A stretch of 64,000 nucleotides of DNA from Falsibacillus albus (GCF_003668575.1 NZ_RCVZ01000002.1:62001-126000); one strand, 5' to 3'; counted from the first letter of the stretch, positions 15,556 through 25,018 are shown. A program made the numbers and translations. The notes: generated by a model not told the origin, from the sequence alone.

Positions 15556-17391
15556 TTCATGTGTTTCGGTTAAGTCTTTTGCGATTTCCATGGCATATTC
15601 GAAGCATTTCATAACATATTGCTCGATTGCATCCACCATTTCACTTTTTTGAAGATGAAAACGGTCGATCTCTTTGGCACTCTGCATTTTATTTGTAAAC
15701 ACCTCATAACCTAAAGCATTGACTTTAGTGATAAAAACTCGATAAAATTCATTTTTGTTCATTTCCTGTAAGAGTTGGTTCGTTTTATTTAGCCAAGTAT
15801 TGATTTTTTGAATAGATTTACGCTGAGAAATCATAGATTTATTTTTTTCCAGATTTTTTGTGAAGTCTTTTTCCAAATCTAAGAATTCATTCATTTTCTT
15901 TTCCATCTGCTCCATTTGCTTGATCAACGTTTCCTTATCATAAGGAATCCCATCCTTTATCCTCCAGTCTGTATCATCAATTCTTTTCATCAGACGATTT
16001 TCCATTAAATGATCCAATGCAATAAAGTCAGTACCTTTAATATTGGCTCCGCCTTTTGTGGTATTGATTGTTTCTACATTGAATTTTTCAATATACTCCT
16101 CCAGTAAAATCCTCATTTCATGAAAGGTGGGATCCGTGGTGATCCAATTCCCTTCTACATCTTCGACCAACATCTTTCCCTGAGCCATTTCCTCATCGGT
16201 CAGTTTTGTATCACGCCATTCGTATGAGATCCCTTCGGCATAGTATTGCCCTTTTCGAAAAGCTAAATTTTGCCCGACTAAAATGATCGGGCTGCACCCC
16301 AGCCTTGCCAGCGTTTCATAGGTGAAAATGGCGATCGAATAAGCATCATTGACTACATCCGGTTTTCTTCCCCCCTCTTTGATCAAGTAGGATTGTGAAA
16401 CGACATCTTGTGAAGTTATCACATGATATTTCTCGCCTGGGTATTGTTCAAGTGAATCCCTGTATATACTCGTTCCATAGATGATCGGGATGGTCGAAAT
16501 GTTATTTTTGACAATTTCCTCAAAAACATGGACATTTGCCCGCTGCGGCTCAAATGAACATACAGCATCCGGATAAATCTCATTTTGTACAAGCGCGCGG
16601 TTGGCAGATCCAACCGCAAAGATATACGCTAGTTTCTTTTCCTTGATGCTGCGAAGATTTTCCAGCTCATCTTGCAGCGAAGGACCCGCTGAAACGATGA
16701 TGGCAGGCTTATTTTGAAAATGGCGTTTTTTATCCAGGATGGCTTCTGTATCAATCGTTGTGGGGAAGTTTCCTATTGAATTTTTGATCCAATTCAACTG
16801 ATTGATTCCTAGGGTCGATAAATTAATTCCTTTTTTATTGAACGAGTTCTTTAAGCATTGAATAAATCCAGAATAATCATCTGGAAATTTCTTCTCATAG
16901 CTCGGCAGCGGGATCACCAGGACCCTTCCCCCTATCACCCTTGCGACTTCATCGGTTATTATCGATATATCCTCTCCTATTGGAAGGAAAACGCCTTTAA
17001 GGTGCTTGTTTAGAAACGGTGATACACTCCGGTTATTCAGAAGGAGATAAAAAACCTCTTCAAAAGGCTCAAAAATCGTAAACTCATTGTTGGGGAACAT
17101 CCTTAAAAATTCTTCTATATGATAGCCCATGCCCATTCCCCAAAATATAACATGTGTTTCTTCATTTATTTTAGCTGATTGTTCCTCGATGATATTTTGC
17201 GCCTCTTCTCTCATGGCTTCAAATCTATGGATATACCATTGCTCGGATGCGTACCTACATACGATGTTTTTCTCGTTTTCAACAGACCAAGCCATTTCAA
17301 ATTTCCCAAGCGGCTCAAATTCGAACATATGATCAACTAATGCAGGATTACAAAAATGTGTAAGAAGAATTAAGTTCTCTTGAAACATCAT
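15529..17391 (-). CDS. maf: Motility accessory factor (Maf, DUF115) putative nonulosonic acid transferase
   Basis: 620 residues. The middle part (~200-420) is the DUF115/MptE-like domain with I-V-S-A-G-P-S-L-Q-D-E and F-A-V-G-S-A-N-R-A-L; the N-terminal ~190 residues are the usual Maf domain (W-G-M-G-M-G-Y-H, F-E-P-F-E-E-V-F); the C-terminal 130 residues are helical and charged. Maf proteins attach nonulosonic (pseudaminic or legionaminic) acids to serine/threonine of flagellin in the cytosol. It is divergent from the six-gene nonulosonic acid operon, which supports that role. No flagellin gene is in the window, so the acceptor is unknown. Confidence 0.88.
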   Translation of the reverse strand: MMFQENLILLTHFCNPALVDHMFEFEPLGKFEMAWSVENEKNIVCRYASEQWYIHRFEAMREEAQNIIEEQSAKINEETHVIFWGMGMGYHIEEFLRMFPNNEFTIFEPFEEVFYLLLNNRSVSPFLNKHLKGVFLPIGEDISIITDEVARVIGGRVLVIPLPSYEKKFPDDYSGFIQCLKNSFNKKGINLSTLGINQLNWIKNSIGNFPTTIDTEAILDKKRHFQNKPAIIVSAGPSLQDELENLRSIKEKKLAYIFAVGSANRALVQNEIYPDAVCSFEPQRANVHVFEEIVKNNISTIPIIYGTSIYRDSLEQYPGEKYHVITSQDVVSQSYLIKEGGRKPDVVNDAYSIAIFTYETLARLGCSPIILVGQNLAFRKGQYYAEGISYEWRDTKLTDEEMAQGKMLVEDVEGNWITTDPTFHEMRILLEEYIEKFNVETINTTKGGANIKGTDFIALDHLMENRLMKRIDDTDWRIKDGIPYDKETLIKQMEQMEKKMNEFLDLEKDFTKNLEKNKSMISQRKSIQKINTWLNKTNQLLQEMNKNEFYRVFITKVNALGYEVFTNKMQSAKEIDRFHLQKSEMVDAIEQYVMKCFEYAMEIAKDLTETHEKILKKLIP

Positions 17392-17587
17392 TCAATCCAC
17401 ATCTCCCCATATTCCATAATTTCACTTTAACAATATTCATATGTTCGATTTTATGAATGGAATTTTTGAAACATGAAAACTCCAAAAATAAAGTACGAGA
17501 CCACTGCTTTTCCAAACGTTCTAAATACATCAGCAGTTTTGTATAACATATATAAGGGAAATTCCATTACTTCTTATAGGGGGAGCT

Positions 17588-18592
17588 ATGTTTAAAAACA
17601 AGCGGATTTTAATTACAGGAGGTACAGGGTCTATTGGCAGCGAGATTGTCAGGCAAGTACTCGAAAAATCCCCAGAAGTGATCAGGATATACAGCAGGGA
17701 TGAATCCAAGCACTTCCAATTGCAGCAGGAATTTGCCAATCATGAAAATATCCGGTTTCTTGTCGGGGATGTAAGGGATAAAGACCGCCTCGCCTATGCG
17801 ACTAAAGAAGTTGACATCATTTTTCATGCGGCTGCGTTAAAACATGTTCCATCCTGCGAGTTCAATCCATTTGAAGCTGTGAAAACAAACGTTCTAGGAA
17901 CACAAAATGTGATTGAAGCAGCCATCGCCAATAAAGTTCAGCGAGTGGTCTCAATATCCACTGATAAAGTGGTCAACCCAGTCAATACGATGGGGGCCAC
18001 CAAACTATTATCAGAAAAAATCCTAATGGCTGCTGAATTATATAAAGGCAATTCACCAACTAAATTTTCATGTGTGCGATTCGGCAATGTGATGGGATCA
18101 CGCGGTTCGGTCATACCTCTATTCAAAGCGCAGATTCAAAAAGGGCTGCCCATAACATTGACACATCAAAATATGACCCGCTTCATGATGACAATAAAAG
18201 ACGCAGCCACCCTTGTGCTTCAGGCAGCTGAAAAAGGTATTGGCGGAGAAACATTTGTCCTAAAAATGCCGATCATCAACATTCATGATTTAGCTGAAAT
18301 TCTACTTGAAGAGCACCTTTCAAATCATAGGAAGCATATCCATCCGGGCATCGTCGAAATTGGCATCCGGCCGGGAGAGAAGCTTCACGAAGAACTTATG
18401 ACATTGGAAGAGTCCGAACGTGCCTATGAGAGCAGCAGCATGTATATGATTTTACCAATCGGGCCAATGAGAAAGGAGATTCCCCCTGACTTTAAAAAAG
18501 CGAAAAGAAGAGCATATGTATCAAGTAAATCTGCTGCCATGAGCAAAGAAGACATTCGCAGCCTTCTTAGCCTAAAAGGATTTCTTGATTGA
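17588..18592 (+). CDS. legB: UDP-GlcNAc 4,6-dehydratase (LegB-type)
   Basis: 334-residue extended SDR enzyme: N-terminal NAD motif G-G-T-G-S-I-G, and S-T-D-K with M-G-A-T-K in place of the usual Y-x3-K. A Met at the Tyr position is known from WbpM/CapD/FlaA1-type dehydratases that keep C5 configuration, unlike PseB which has Tyr. It is the short soluble form without membrane helices. It would start the pathway by making the 4-keto-6-deoxy sugar. AGGGGGAG precedes the ATG. First gene of an operon of six with gaps of 8 bases or overlaps. Confidence 0.88.
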   Translation: MFKNKRILITGGTGSIGSEIVRQVLEKSPEVIRIYSRDESKHFQLQQEFANHENIRFLVGDVRDKDRLAYATKEVDIIFHAAALKHVPSCEFNPFEAVKTNVLGTQNVIEAAIANKVQRVVSISTDKVVNPVNTMGATKLLSEKILMAAELYKGNSPTKFSCVRFGNVMGSRGSVIPLFKAQIQKGLPITLTHQNMTRFMMTIKDAATLVLQAAEKGIGGETFVLKMPIINIHDLAEILLEEHLSNHRKHIHPGIVEIGIRPGEKLHEELMTLEESERAYESSSMYMILPIGPMRKEIPPDFKKAKRRAYVSSKSAAMSKEDIRSLLSLKGFLD

Positions 18593-18600
18593 GGTGAAAC

Positions 18601-19302
18601 ATGAAAACGATAGCGATCATCCCTGCCCGCGGAGGCTCTAAAGGACTGGTAGGGAAAAACCTATTATCATTGAACGGAAAGCCATTGATAGCCTATACCA
18701 TTGAAAGTGCAATCAGAGCTGATATATTCGATCAGATCATCGTGACGACAGATAGTGTGGACATTCGCAGGACTGCAAATCAATATGGTGCCTCCACTCC
18801 TTTCCTTCGTCCGGAAAGGCTGGCAACCGATACCGCTTCGACCATCGAAGTAGTGCAGCATGCAGTAGATGAATATTTTTCAGGGGCGCAGCATCCATTC
18901 GAAAAGATATGTGTAATCCTTCTTCAGCCCACCTCTCCCCTTCGGACCAGCGATCACATAAAAGAGGCTTTTTCTTTATATATCGAAAACAAAGGCGTTC
19001 CTGTCTTGAGTGTGTGTGAAGCGTACACCCATCCACTGTTGCTGATGAAGGTTGAGAATAATCGGATAATGAAATACAGCCCTCATTCATCAATCAATCG
19101 TCGTCAAGATTTCCCACCATTGTACCAGTTGAACGGGGCCATTTATATTTCTGACTCCAGCTTGATTTCGCAAGGATATCTCTACAAAGACTTAGCAATC
19201 CCTTTCTTTATGAAAAAGGAAGATTCGATCGACATCGATGATGAGCTGGATTTCCAACTTGCCTCTTATGTTTTAACCAAACGGAGTGATCAACATGTTT
19301 AA
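18601..19302 (+). CDS. legF: CMP-nonulosonate cytidylyltransferase (CMP-legionaminate synthase)
   Basis: 233 residues of the NeuA/PseF/LegF family: I-I-P-A-R-G-G-S-K-G-L-V-G-K-N at the N-terminus, then L-Q-P-T-S-P-L-R and a D-I-D-x-E-x-D metal-binding motif near the end. It activates the sugar acid with CTP. The ribosome site GAGGTG overlaps the legB stop codon, so translation is coupled. Substrate is inferred from the neighbours; the protein alone could also be called NeuA or PseF. Confidence 0.88.
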   Translation: MKTIAIIPARGGSKGLVGKNLLSLNGKPLIAYTIESAIRADIFDQIIVTTDSVDIRRTANQYGASTPFLRPERLATDTASTIEVVQHAVDEYFSGAQHPFEKICVILLQPTSPLRTSDHIKEAFSLYIENKGVPVLSVCEAYTHPLLLMKVENNRIMKYSPHSSINRRQDFPPLYQLNGAIYISDSSLISQGYLYKDLAIPFFMKKEDSIDIDDELDFQLASYVLTKRSDQHV

Positions 19303-20329
19303 GATAGGTAATCGACTCATCTCCAAAGAATCACCTGTCTATGTGATTGCCGAGATCGGGGTAAATCATAACGGATCGGTGGAAATGGCTGAGAAGTTGA
19401 TTAAAGCCGCACACTCAGCCGGGGCTGATGCAGTGAAATTCCAAACTTTCAAAAGCAATAAACTGGTCAGTAAACATGCCAAAAAAGCATCCTATCAACT
19501 GCGTGATCCTTCACCTGGTTCGTCGCAGCATGCAATGCTGACAAAATTGGAGCTTGATGATGACCAATTCATCCGTTTAAAAAAACATTGTGATTCCCAT
19601 GGGATTGAATTCCTTTCCACTCCTTTTGACAGTGATAGTGCTGATTTTTTATATAAGACGGGGGTCAAGGCATTTAAGATCGGATCGGGTGACCTGACTA
19701 ACATCCCTTTATTAAAAGAAATAAGCACCTATGGAATTCCCATCATCTTATCAACAGGGATGGCGAACCTTGCCGAAATTGAAGATGCGGTTCTAGCGAT
19801 CGAAAATAGTCCCATCGCTCTTTTACACTGTACTTCAGCTTATCCTGCCCCCATGGATGAATTGAATCTATTGGCAATCCCTGCTTTGCAATCGGCATTT
19901 CACCTGCCAGTCGGATATTCCGACCATTCAGATGGCTGTGAAGCGGCGATTGCCTGTGTTGCATTAGGTGCACAAATCATTGAAAAGCATATTACATTGG
20001 ATCGATGCTTACCTGGCCCCGACCATATGGCATCACTTCCTCCAAAAGAATTTGAATCATATGTTAAATCGATTCGAACCATTACAAAAAGTTTAGGCAG
20101 CGGACGAAAACAATGTACGAGTGCAGAATCAGAAATCCGGGATATCGCGAGAAAAAGCTTAACAACTTCAGTCAGTATCTCGAAGGGGCAGATCCTTTCT
20201 AAAGAACATCTTGTCTGCAAACGGCCGGGTACCGGAATTCCGCCAAAATACCTTTCCAAAATAATTGGGAAAGAAGCAAAAATGGATTTTCATGAAGATC
20301 AAACACTCTCTTGGGATGACATATTATGA
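19295..20329 (+). CDS. legI: N,N'-diacetyllegionaminate synthase (NeuB family)
   Basis: 344 residues. NeuB barrel with V-I-A-E-I-G-V-N-H-N-G, K-F-Q-T-F-K-S, S-T-P-F-D and H-C-T-S-A-Y-P, followed by a C-terminal SAF (antifreeze-like) domain from about 285 (K-R-P-G-T-G-I). It condenses a 6-carbon N-acetyl sugar with phosphoenolpyruvate to the 9-carbon acid. The ATG (GGAG 8 nt upstream) overlaps the legF end by 8 bases; a GTG nine bases earlier is less likely. Confidence 0.9.
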   Translation: MFKIGNRLISKESPVYVIAEIGVNHNGSVEMAEKLIKAAHSAGADAVKFQTFKSNKLVSKHAKKASYQLRDPSPGSSQHAMLTKLELDDDQFIRLKKHCDSHGIEFLSTPFDSDSADFLYKTGVKAFKIGSGDLTNIPLLKEISTYGIPIILSTGMANLAEIEDAVLAIENSPIALLHCTSAYPAPMDELNLLAIPALQSAFHLPVGYSDHSDGCEAAIACVALGAQIIEKHITLDRCLPGPDHMASLPPKEFESYVKSIRTITKSLGSGRKQCTSAESEIRDIARKSLTTSVSISKGQILSKEHLVCKRPGTGIPPKYLSKIIGKEAKMDFHEDQTLSWDDIL

Positions 20330-21483
20330 CCAGAAAAATCACAAAAATCTGTGTGGTTACAGGTACACGGGCAGATTATGGAATCTATATCCCCCTTTTG
20401 GAAAAATTGCAGATCCACCATCGATTTGAACTGTCCATTTTGGCAGCAGGCATGCACCTGTCCCCTGCCCACGGGCACACAATAAATGAAATAAAAAGGG
20501 ATGGATTCAATATAACCGGGAAGGTTGATACGATCCTGATCAATCATACAGAGGGAAATATGGCAAAATCCATCGGTATGGGGATCCTTGGGATGACACA
20601 GCATTTTGAAACACAACCTCCAGATCTTGTTATCATTTTGGGTGACCGTGGAGAAATGCTTGCCGCTGCCATCGCTGCTGCTCACCTTAATATCCCGGTT
20701 GCACATTTGCATGGAGGGGAAATATCCGGGTCCATCGATGAGAGTGTCAGGCATGCCATAACAAAACTTTCACATATTCATTTCCCCGCCACCAGCCAAA
20801 GTGCGGCAAGAATACAGAAATTGGGGGAGGATCCCTGGAGGATATTTAATGTGGGCTCTTTGCGGGTTGAACAGATTTTATCCGGCAATCTCCCCCTTTT
20901 TGAAACAGTCACTGAAAAATATTCACTTCCAATAACACCCAAACAATTCATTCTATATATATTTCATCCTGTTTCGTTTGAATGCGGCTCCATTCAAATG
21001 CAGGCAAGCTTGACATTAAAGAAAATACTAGCAAAGAATCTACCTGTCATTTGCATATTGCCGAATACGGATGCCGGTGCCGACGAAGTCATGATGGCTT
21101 ATCAAAACATTTCACATGATAATCAGGTTTTTTATATTAAAAATTTTCAACAAGCGGACTACTTGACCATTTTACAAAATGCTCGCTGTTTGATCGGCAA
21201 TTCTTCTTCGGGAATCATCGAAGCGGCTTCCTTTCATGTGCCCGTCTTGAATGTGGGAAGCAGACAGCAAGGCAGGGAACGGTCTGGAAATGTTATCGAT
21301 GTAACGCCGGATCCTGCTGACATTGAAAGTGGGATCGATTTGTTATTTAGTGCGGATTTTCAGAAAAAAGTCAATGAAGTTAGAAATGTATACGGTGCCG
21401 GGAAAACAACTGAAAAAATCATCAATACGCTTGAAAACATTGAAATCACCCCACAATTAACATCAAAGAGGATTTCTTACTAA
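20326..21483 (+). CDS. legG: Hydrolysing UDP-sugar 2-epimerase (LegG/NeuC family)
   Basis: 385 residues; GT-B-like epimerase with V-V-T-G-T-R-A-D-Y-G-I-Y, H-L-H-G-G-E-I-S-G-S-I-D-E and N-S-S-S-G-I-I-E-A. It removes UDP and inverts C2, giving the substrate of the NeuB-family synthase. Its presence, instead of a PseG-type hydrolase, is the main reason to call this a legionaminic rather than pseudaminic pathway. Start overlaps the legI stop as ATGA. Confidence 0.88.
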   Translation: MTRKITKICVVTGTRADYGIYIPLLEKLQIHHRFELSILAAGMHLSPAHGHTINEIKRDGFNITGKVDTILINHTEGNMAKSIGMGILGMTQHFETQPPDLVIILGDRGEMLAAAIAAAHLNIPVAHLHGGEISGSIDESVRHAITKLSHIHFPATSQSAARIQKLGEDPWRIFNVGSLRVEQILSGNLPLFETVTEKYSLPITPKQFILYIFHPVSFECGSIQMQASLTLKKILAKNLPVICILPNTDAGADEVMMAYQNISHDNQVFYIKNFQQADYLTILQNARCLIGNSSSGIIEAASFHVPVLNVGSRQQGRERSGNVIDVTPDPADIESGIDLLFSADFQKKVNEVRNVYGAGKTTEKIINTLENIEITPQLTSKRISY

Positions 21484-21488
21484 GCGAG

Positions 21489-22145
21489 GTGTGGAACATT
21501 TACGCTTTAATAGGAGCTGGCGGGCACGGAAAGGTCATTTTGGATATGTTAATCAGGAACAAAGAAGATGTCTTGGGATTTGTGGACGATTTTTCGGTTC
21601 AGCCCTCCTTAAAGGGATTTCCTCTCCTCGGAACTCTAAAGGATATCCCTGAACTGATGAGTAGGAATCCCGCCCTTAAATTCATCATTTCAGTAGGAGA
21701 TAATTTCACAAGGAAAGAAATATCCATTCAGCTCGAACCACTTTCGGTGAAATATGGGACCGCTGTCCATCCTACCGCTCATATCGGATCTGGTGCCGCA
21801 ATCGGGGAGGGCACGGTCGTCATGCCTTATGCAGTCATCAACACAGATGCTGTTGTCGGAAGCCATTGCATCGTCAATACCCACTGTGTGATCGAGCATG
21901 ACTGTAGGATTGACTCTTTTGTCCATGCAGCGCCTCAGACTGTTTTAACTGGCAATATCGGGGTACAGGAGGGAGTTCTGATTGGCGCTGGAGCGAGCAT
22001 CATTCCGGGTGTGACAATTGGAAAATGGTCGATCATCGGGGCAGGCTCGACTGTCATAAAGGACATTCCCCCTTATTCGAATGCTCTCGGTTCCCCTGCA
22101 AAAATATCTACAAGGAAAGGCGGCTTCGATATTGATGGCGTATGA
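21489..22145 (+). CDS. legH: Sugar N-acetyltransferase (LegH/PglD/NeuD family)
   Basis: 218 residues: N-terminal nucleotide-sugar binding part (I-G-A-G-G-H-G-K) and a left-handed beta-helix with hexapeptide repeats (I-G-E-G-T-V-V, V-G-S-H-C-I-V, catalytic-type H-x-x-x of N-T-H-C-V-I-E-H-D). It would acetylate the amino group added by LegC. The start is odd: GTG at 21489 is touched by its own ribosome site (GCGAGG), while an in-frame ATT at 21498 has ideal spacing (GAGGTG, then 6 nt). The ATT start would give the length usual in the family. I list GTG but this is undecided. Confidence 0.83.
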   Translation: MWNIYALIGAGGHGKVILDMLIRNKEDVLGFVDDFSVQPSLKGFPLLGTLKDIPELMSRNPALKFIISVGDNFTRKEISIQLEPLSVKYGTAVHPTAHIGSGAAIGEGTVVMPYAVINTDAVVGSHCIVNTHCVIEHDCRIDSFVHAAPQTVLTGNIGVQEGVLIGAGASIIPGVTIGKWSIIGAGSTVIKDIPPYSNALGSPAKISTRKGGFDIDGV

Positions 22146-23292
22146 TCGCATATACCTTTCTCCCCCTCATATGAGTGGAGATGAACAACAGTTTATTTCA
22201 GAAGCCTTCAGGACGAATTGGATTGCTCCATTAGGCAACAACGTCGATCAATTCGAAAAGGAAATATCAACATATGTCGACTCAGACTGTTCCCTTGCTT
22301 TAAGCTCCGGAACTGCTGCTATCCATCTGGCACTCAGGCTGTTGAATATTGAACGCAATGATATCGTGCTATGTTCAGCCTTGACTTTCATAGCAAGTGC
22401 AAATCCCATTTTGTATGAAGGGGCAATTCCAGTTTTTATCGACTCTGAGCCCGAAACATGGAACATGTCCCCGAGAGCATTGGAACGCGCCATTGAGCAT
22501 TACAGAAGAATCGGAGTTCTGCCTAAAGCTGTCATCGTTGTGAACTTATATGGGCAAAGTGCTGACTACAATGAAATCTTGGAGATTTGCTGCCGTTATG
22601 GGGTGCCAATTATCGAGGATGCTGCAGAATCTCTCGGTTCGATGTACCATGGAAAGAAAAGCGGGACATTTGGAAAGTTTGGCGTCTTCTCTTTTAATGG
22701 CAATAAAATCATTACTACTTCTGGGGGTGGAATGCTCGTTTCTGATGATCATGACCTCATCGAAAAGGGGCGATTCTTATCTACACAGGCCAGGGACAAA
22801 GCTCTCCATTATGAACATAGCCAGATCGGCTACAATTACAGGTTAAGCAATGTCTTGGCTGGAATTGGACGGGGGCAGCTTCTCCACATTGAAGAAAGGG
22901 TAAGGAAAAGAAGAGAAATTTTCAAGAAATATAAGCATGCCCTAGGATCTATAGAAGGCATCGCCTTTATGCCAGAACCTGAGCATTCAAGATCCAATCG
23001 ATGGCTCACAGCCATCCTCTTGGATCCGTCAGTTCTTTCTACCACTCCCATCGAGCTGATCGACGGCATGGAAAATTTCAATATCGAGGCACGTCCAATT
23101 TGGAAGCCGCTTCACCTTCAGCCAATATTTAAAAATAATCATTACTTTCCTCATGAAGAGGAACAAAGTGTATCCGCTCATCTTTTCAATACCGGTTTGT
23201 GCCTCCCATCAGGCTCATCGTTAACCCCCGTCGACCAGGATAGAATCATTGCAGCGATCAAAGATGTCCTTTCAAAAAAAATTCTTAAATGA
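22135..23292 (+). CDS. legC: PLP-dependent sugar aminotransferase (LegC, DegT/DnrJ family)
   Basis: 385 residues. S-S-G-T-A-A-I-H (cofactor phosphate), E-D-A-A-E-S-L-G (Asp to the pyridine N) and the Schiff-base Lys in F-N-G-N-K-I-I-T are all present. It would aminate C4 of the 4-keto sugar. The ATG start overlaps the legH end by 11 bases. Last gene of the operon, followed by a terminator. Confidence 0.88.
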   Translation: MAYDRIYLSPPHMSGDEQQFISEAFRTNWIAPLGNNVDQFEKEISTYVDSDCSLALSSGTAAIHLALRLLNIERNDIVLCSALTFIASANPILYEGAIPVFIDSEPETWNMSPRALERAIEHYRRIGVLPKAVIVVNLYGQSADYNEILEICCRYGVPIIEDAAESLGSMYHGKKSGTFGKFGVFSFNGNKIITTSGGGMLVSDDHDLIEKGRFLSTQARDKALHYEHSQIGYNYRLSNVLAGIGRGQLLHIEERVRKRREIFKKYKHALGSIEGIAFMPEPEHSRSNRWLTAILLDPSVLSTTPIELIDGMENFNIEARPIWKPLHLQPIFKNNHYFPHEEEQSVSAHLFNTGLCLPSGSSLTPVDQDRIIAAIKDVLSKKILK

Positions 23293-23295
23293 CTT

Positions 23296-23329
23296 AACTC
23301 ATTTCTTATCATGAAATGAGTTTTTTTAT
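23296..23329 (+). terminator. Terminator of the nonulosonic acid operon
   Basis: AACTCATTTC / GAAATGAGTT hairpin with a 7-nt loop and a T7 tail, three bases after the legC stop. Confidence 0.85.
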
Positions 23330-23508
23330 GTAATCGGCACTAAATAAAACAGGTGCTCAAGAACTGTTCACAACATGCATAATTACAACAAAAAATAGAT
23401 GTTTATTCACCAGAAACTTTCCTTCTCTAATCAACTAAATTGTGGGAATTGCGATTAACTCTCTGAATTGGGACAATTGTTTTAAGATTATTACTTCTCC
23501 GTTATTTA

Positions 23509-23537
23509 TTGATTATAAATTTTGTGTCAATTATAAT
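23509..23537 (+). promoter_or_regulatory. Sigma-A promoter of dtpT
   Basis: TTGATT, 17 bp, TATAAT, about 43 bp before the GTG start. The following AAATTTCAGACA has a weak likeness to a CodY box (several mismatches), so CodY control is possible only. Confidence 0.65.
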
Positions 23538-23579
23538 TTGTAACTGTGTTAAAAAATTTCAGACATCAGGAGTGGTTTT

Positions 23580-24953
23580 GTGGAAGAAACATTGCAAAAA
23601 GACACGAAAAAACACCCCAAAGGGCTTTATCTTCTCTTCTTCACAGAATTATGGGAACGATACAGCTACTACGGAATGAGATCATTATTGGTTCTGTATC
23701 TAACGGTAGCCTATGTGAGCGGCGGCTTGGGGATCGATGATGCCACTGCCTTAAGAATCTATGGACTATACACAGGATTAGTGTATTTCACTCCACTGAT
23801 CGGAGGCTATCTCACTGACAGATTCATCGGACTCCAAAGAGCGATTACAATTGGTGGAATCACGATGGCATGCGGGGACTTTACCGTATTCGCCACACAT
23901 TCGACTACAGGATTGTATGCCGGATTGCTTCTCTTAATTATTGGAAACGGTTTCTTTAAACCGAATATCTCTACATTGGTAGGGGAGCTATATCCGAAGA
24001 ACGATAAACGAAAAGATGCAGCCTTTACGATTTTCTACATGGGAATCAACTTAGGTGCACTATTTGCTCCATTAGTAGCCGGATACCTTGCTGAAACACT
24101 TTTCTTTGGAAAAGATGCAAGCGGTGTTGAGCATTGGGGATTCAAATGGGCATTCCTTGCTTCATCGATGGGGATGGTCATCGGTCAAATCATCTATAGT
24201 ACTCTAGGAAGTAAATACCTCGGTGATATCGGAAAGAAACCATTGCGTCAAGGTCAATCCATCGACAGTAAAGCTCCAAGTCAACCTCTTACTCCAGGCG
24301 AAAAGAAAAGAACATGGGCAATCATCATCATTACATGTTTTGTGGTATTTTTCTGGGCAGGATTTGAACAAGCCGGAAGCTCATTCACACTTTATACTGA
24401 AAAATTCGTTGATAGAACGGTATTTGGATTTAAAGTTCCAGTAGCATGGTTCCAATCCATCAACCCTATATTCATCATCATTTTAGCTCCAATCCTATCC
24501 GCTCTTTGGACAAAACTTGCCAACTCCAAAAGCGGCGACCTTAAAATGACGACAAAAATGGGTATTGGAATGATCTTATTGGGAGTCGGATTCCTGGCGT
24601 TGATCCCAGCGGTCCTTCAAACAGGAAGCGATGAATCAAACATCCCGATGAAAGCAAACATGCTTTTCATTATCTTTACTTACTTCCTTCATACATTGGG
24701 TGAATTATTCCTATCCCCTGTCGGATTGTCCCTTGTAAGTAAAGTGTCCCCTGTAAAGCTTGCTTCACTCTTAATGGGAGTTTGGCTATTCTCCAGCTCC
24801 GTCGCGAACTTTGTTGCGGGTGAATTAGCTGCTTTGACAGAATCATTAGGTTATATGGAAATATTCTTGGTAATCGGTGCTGCAGCCATCATACTTGGAT
24901 TGGTCTTGTTGAGCATCTCAAGAAAGCTTGTAGACATGATGAGCAGTACTTGA
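23580..24953 (+). CDS. dtpT: Proton-coupled di-/tripeptide transporter (POT family)
   Basis: 457 residues, about 12-14 membrane helices. The POT signature E-x-x-E-R-x-x-Y-Y-G is visible (E-L-W-E-R-Y-S-Y-Y-G-M) in the first helix and the PTR2 motif F-K-P-N-I-S-T-L-V-G near residue 125. It imports small peptides with protons. GTG start after GGAG with 7-nt spacing. Single gene between its own promoter and terminator. Confidence 0.92.
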   Translation: MEETLQKDTKKHPKGLYLLFFTELWERYSYYGMRSLLVLYLTVAYVSGGLGIDDATALRIYGLYTGLVYFTPLIGGYLTDRFIGLQRAITIGGITMACGDFTVFATHSTTGLYAGLLLLIIGNGFFKPNISTLVGELYPKNDKRKDAAFTIFYMGINLGALFAPLVAGYLAETLFFGKDASGVEHWGFKWAFLASSMGMVIGQIIYSTLGSKYLGDIGKKPLRQGQSIDSKAPSQPLTPGEKKRTWAIIIITCFVVFFWAGFEQAGSSFTLYTEKFVDRTVFGFKVPVAWFQSINPIFIIILAPILSALWTKLANSKSGDLKMTTKMGIGMILLGVGFLALIPAVLQTGSDESNIPMKANMLFIIFTYFLHTLGELFLSPVGLSLVSKVSPVKLASLLMGVWLFSSSVANFVAGELAALTESLGYMEIFLVIGAAAIILGLVLLSISRKLVDMMSST

Positions 24954-24970
24954 TATCCTATATGACACTA

Positions 24971-25003
24971 AAAACCAGCCTTTTTTACAGGCTGGTTTTT
25001 TTT
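24971..25003 (+). terminator. Terminator of dtpT
   Basis: AAAACCAGCCT / AGGCTGGTTTT hairpin and T8 tail. Confidence 0.9.
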
Positions 25004-25018
25004 ATGTTAAGCTTCGCG

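Noticed and set aside
17588-23292. Calling the sugar operon pseudaminic acid synthesis
   Set aside because: There is no PseG-type hydrolase; a NeuC/LegG hydrolysing epimerase is present and the dehydratase has MxxxK rather than the PseB YxxxK.
23550-23570. CodY box before dtpT
   Set aside because: AAATTTCAGACA matches only the core of the motif; about five mismatches over 15 bases.
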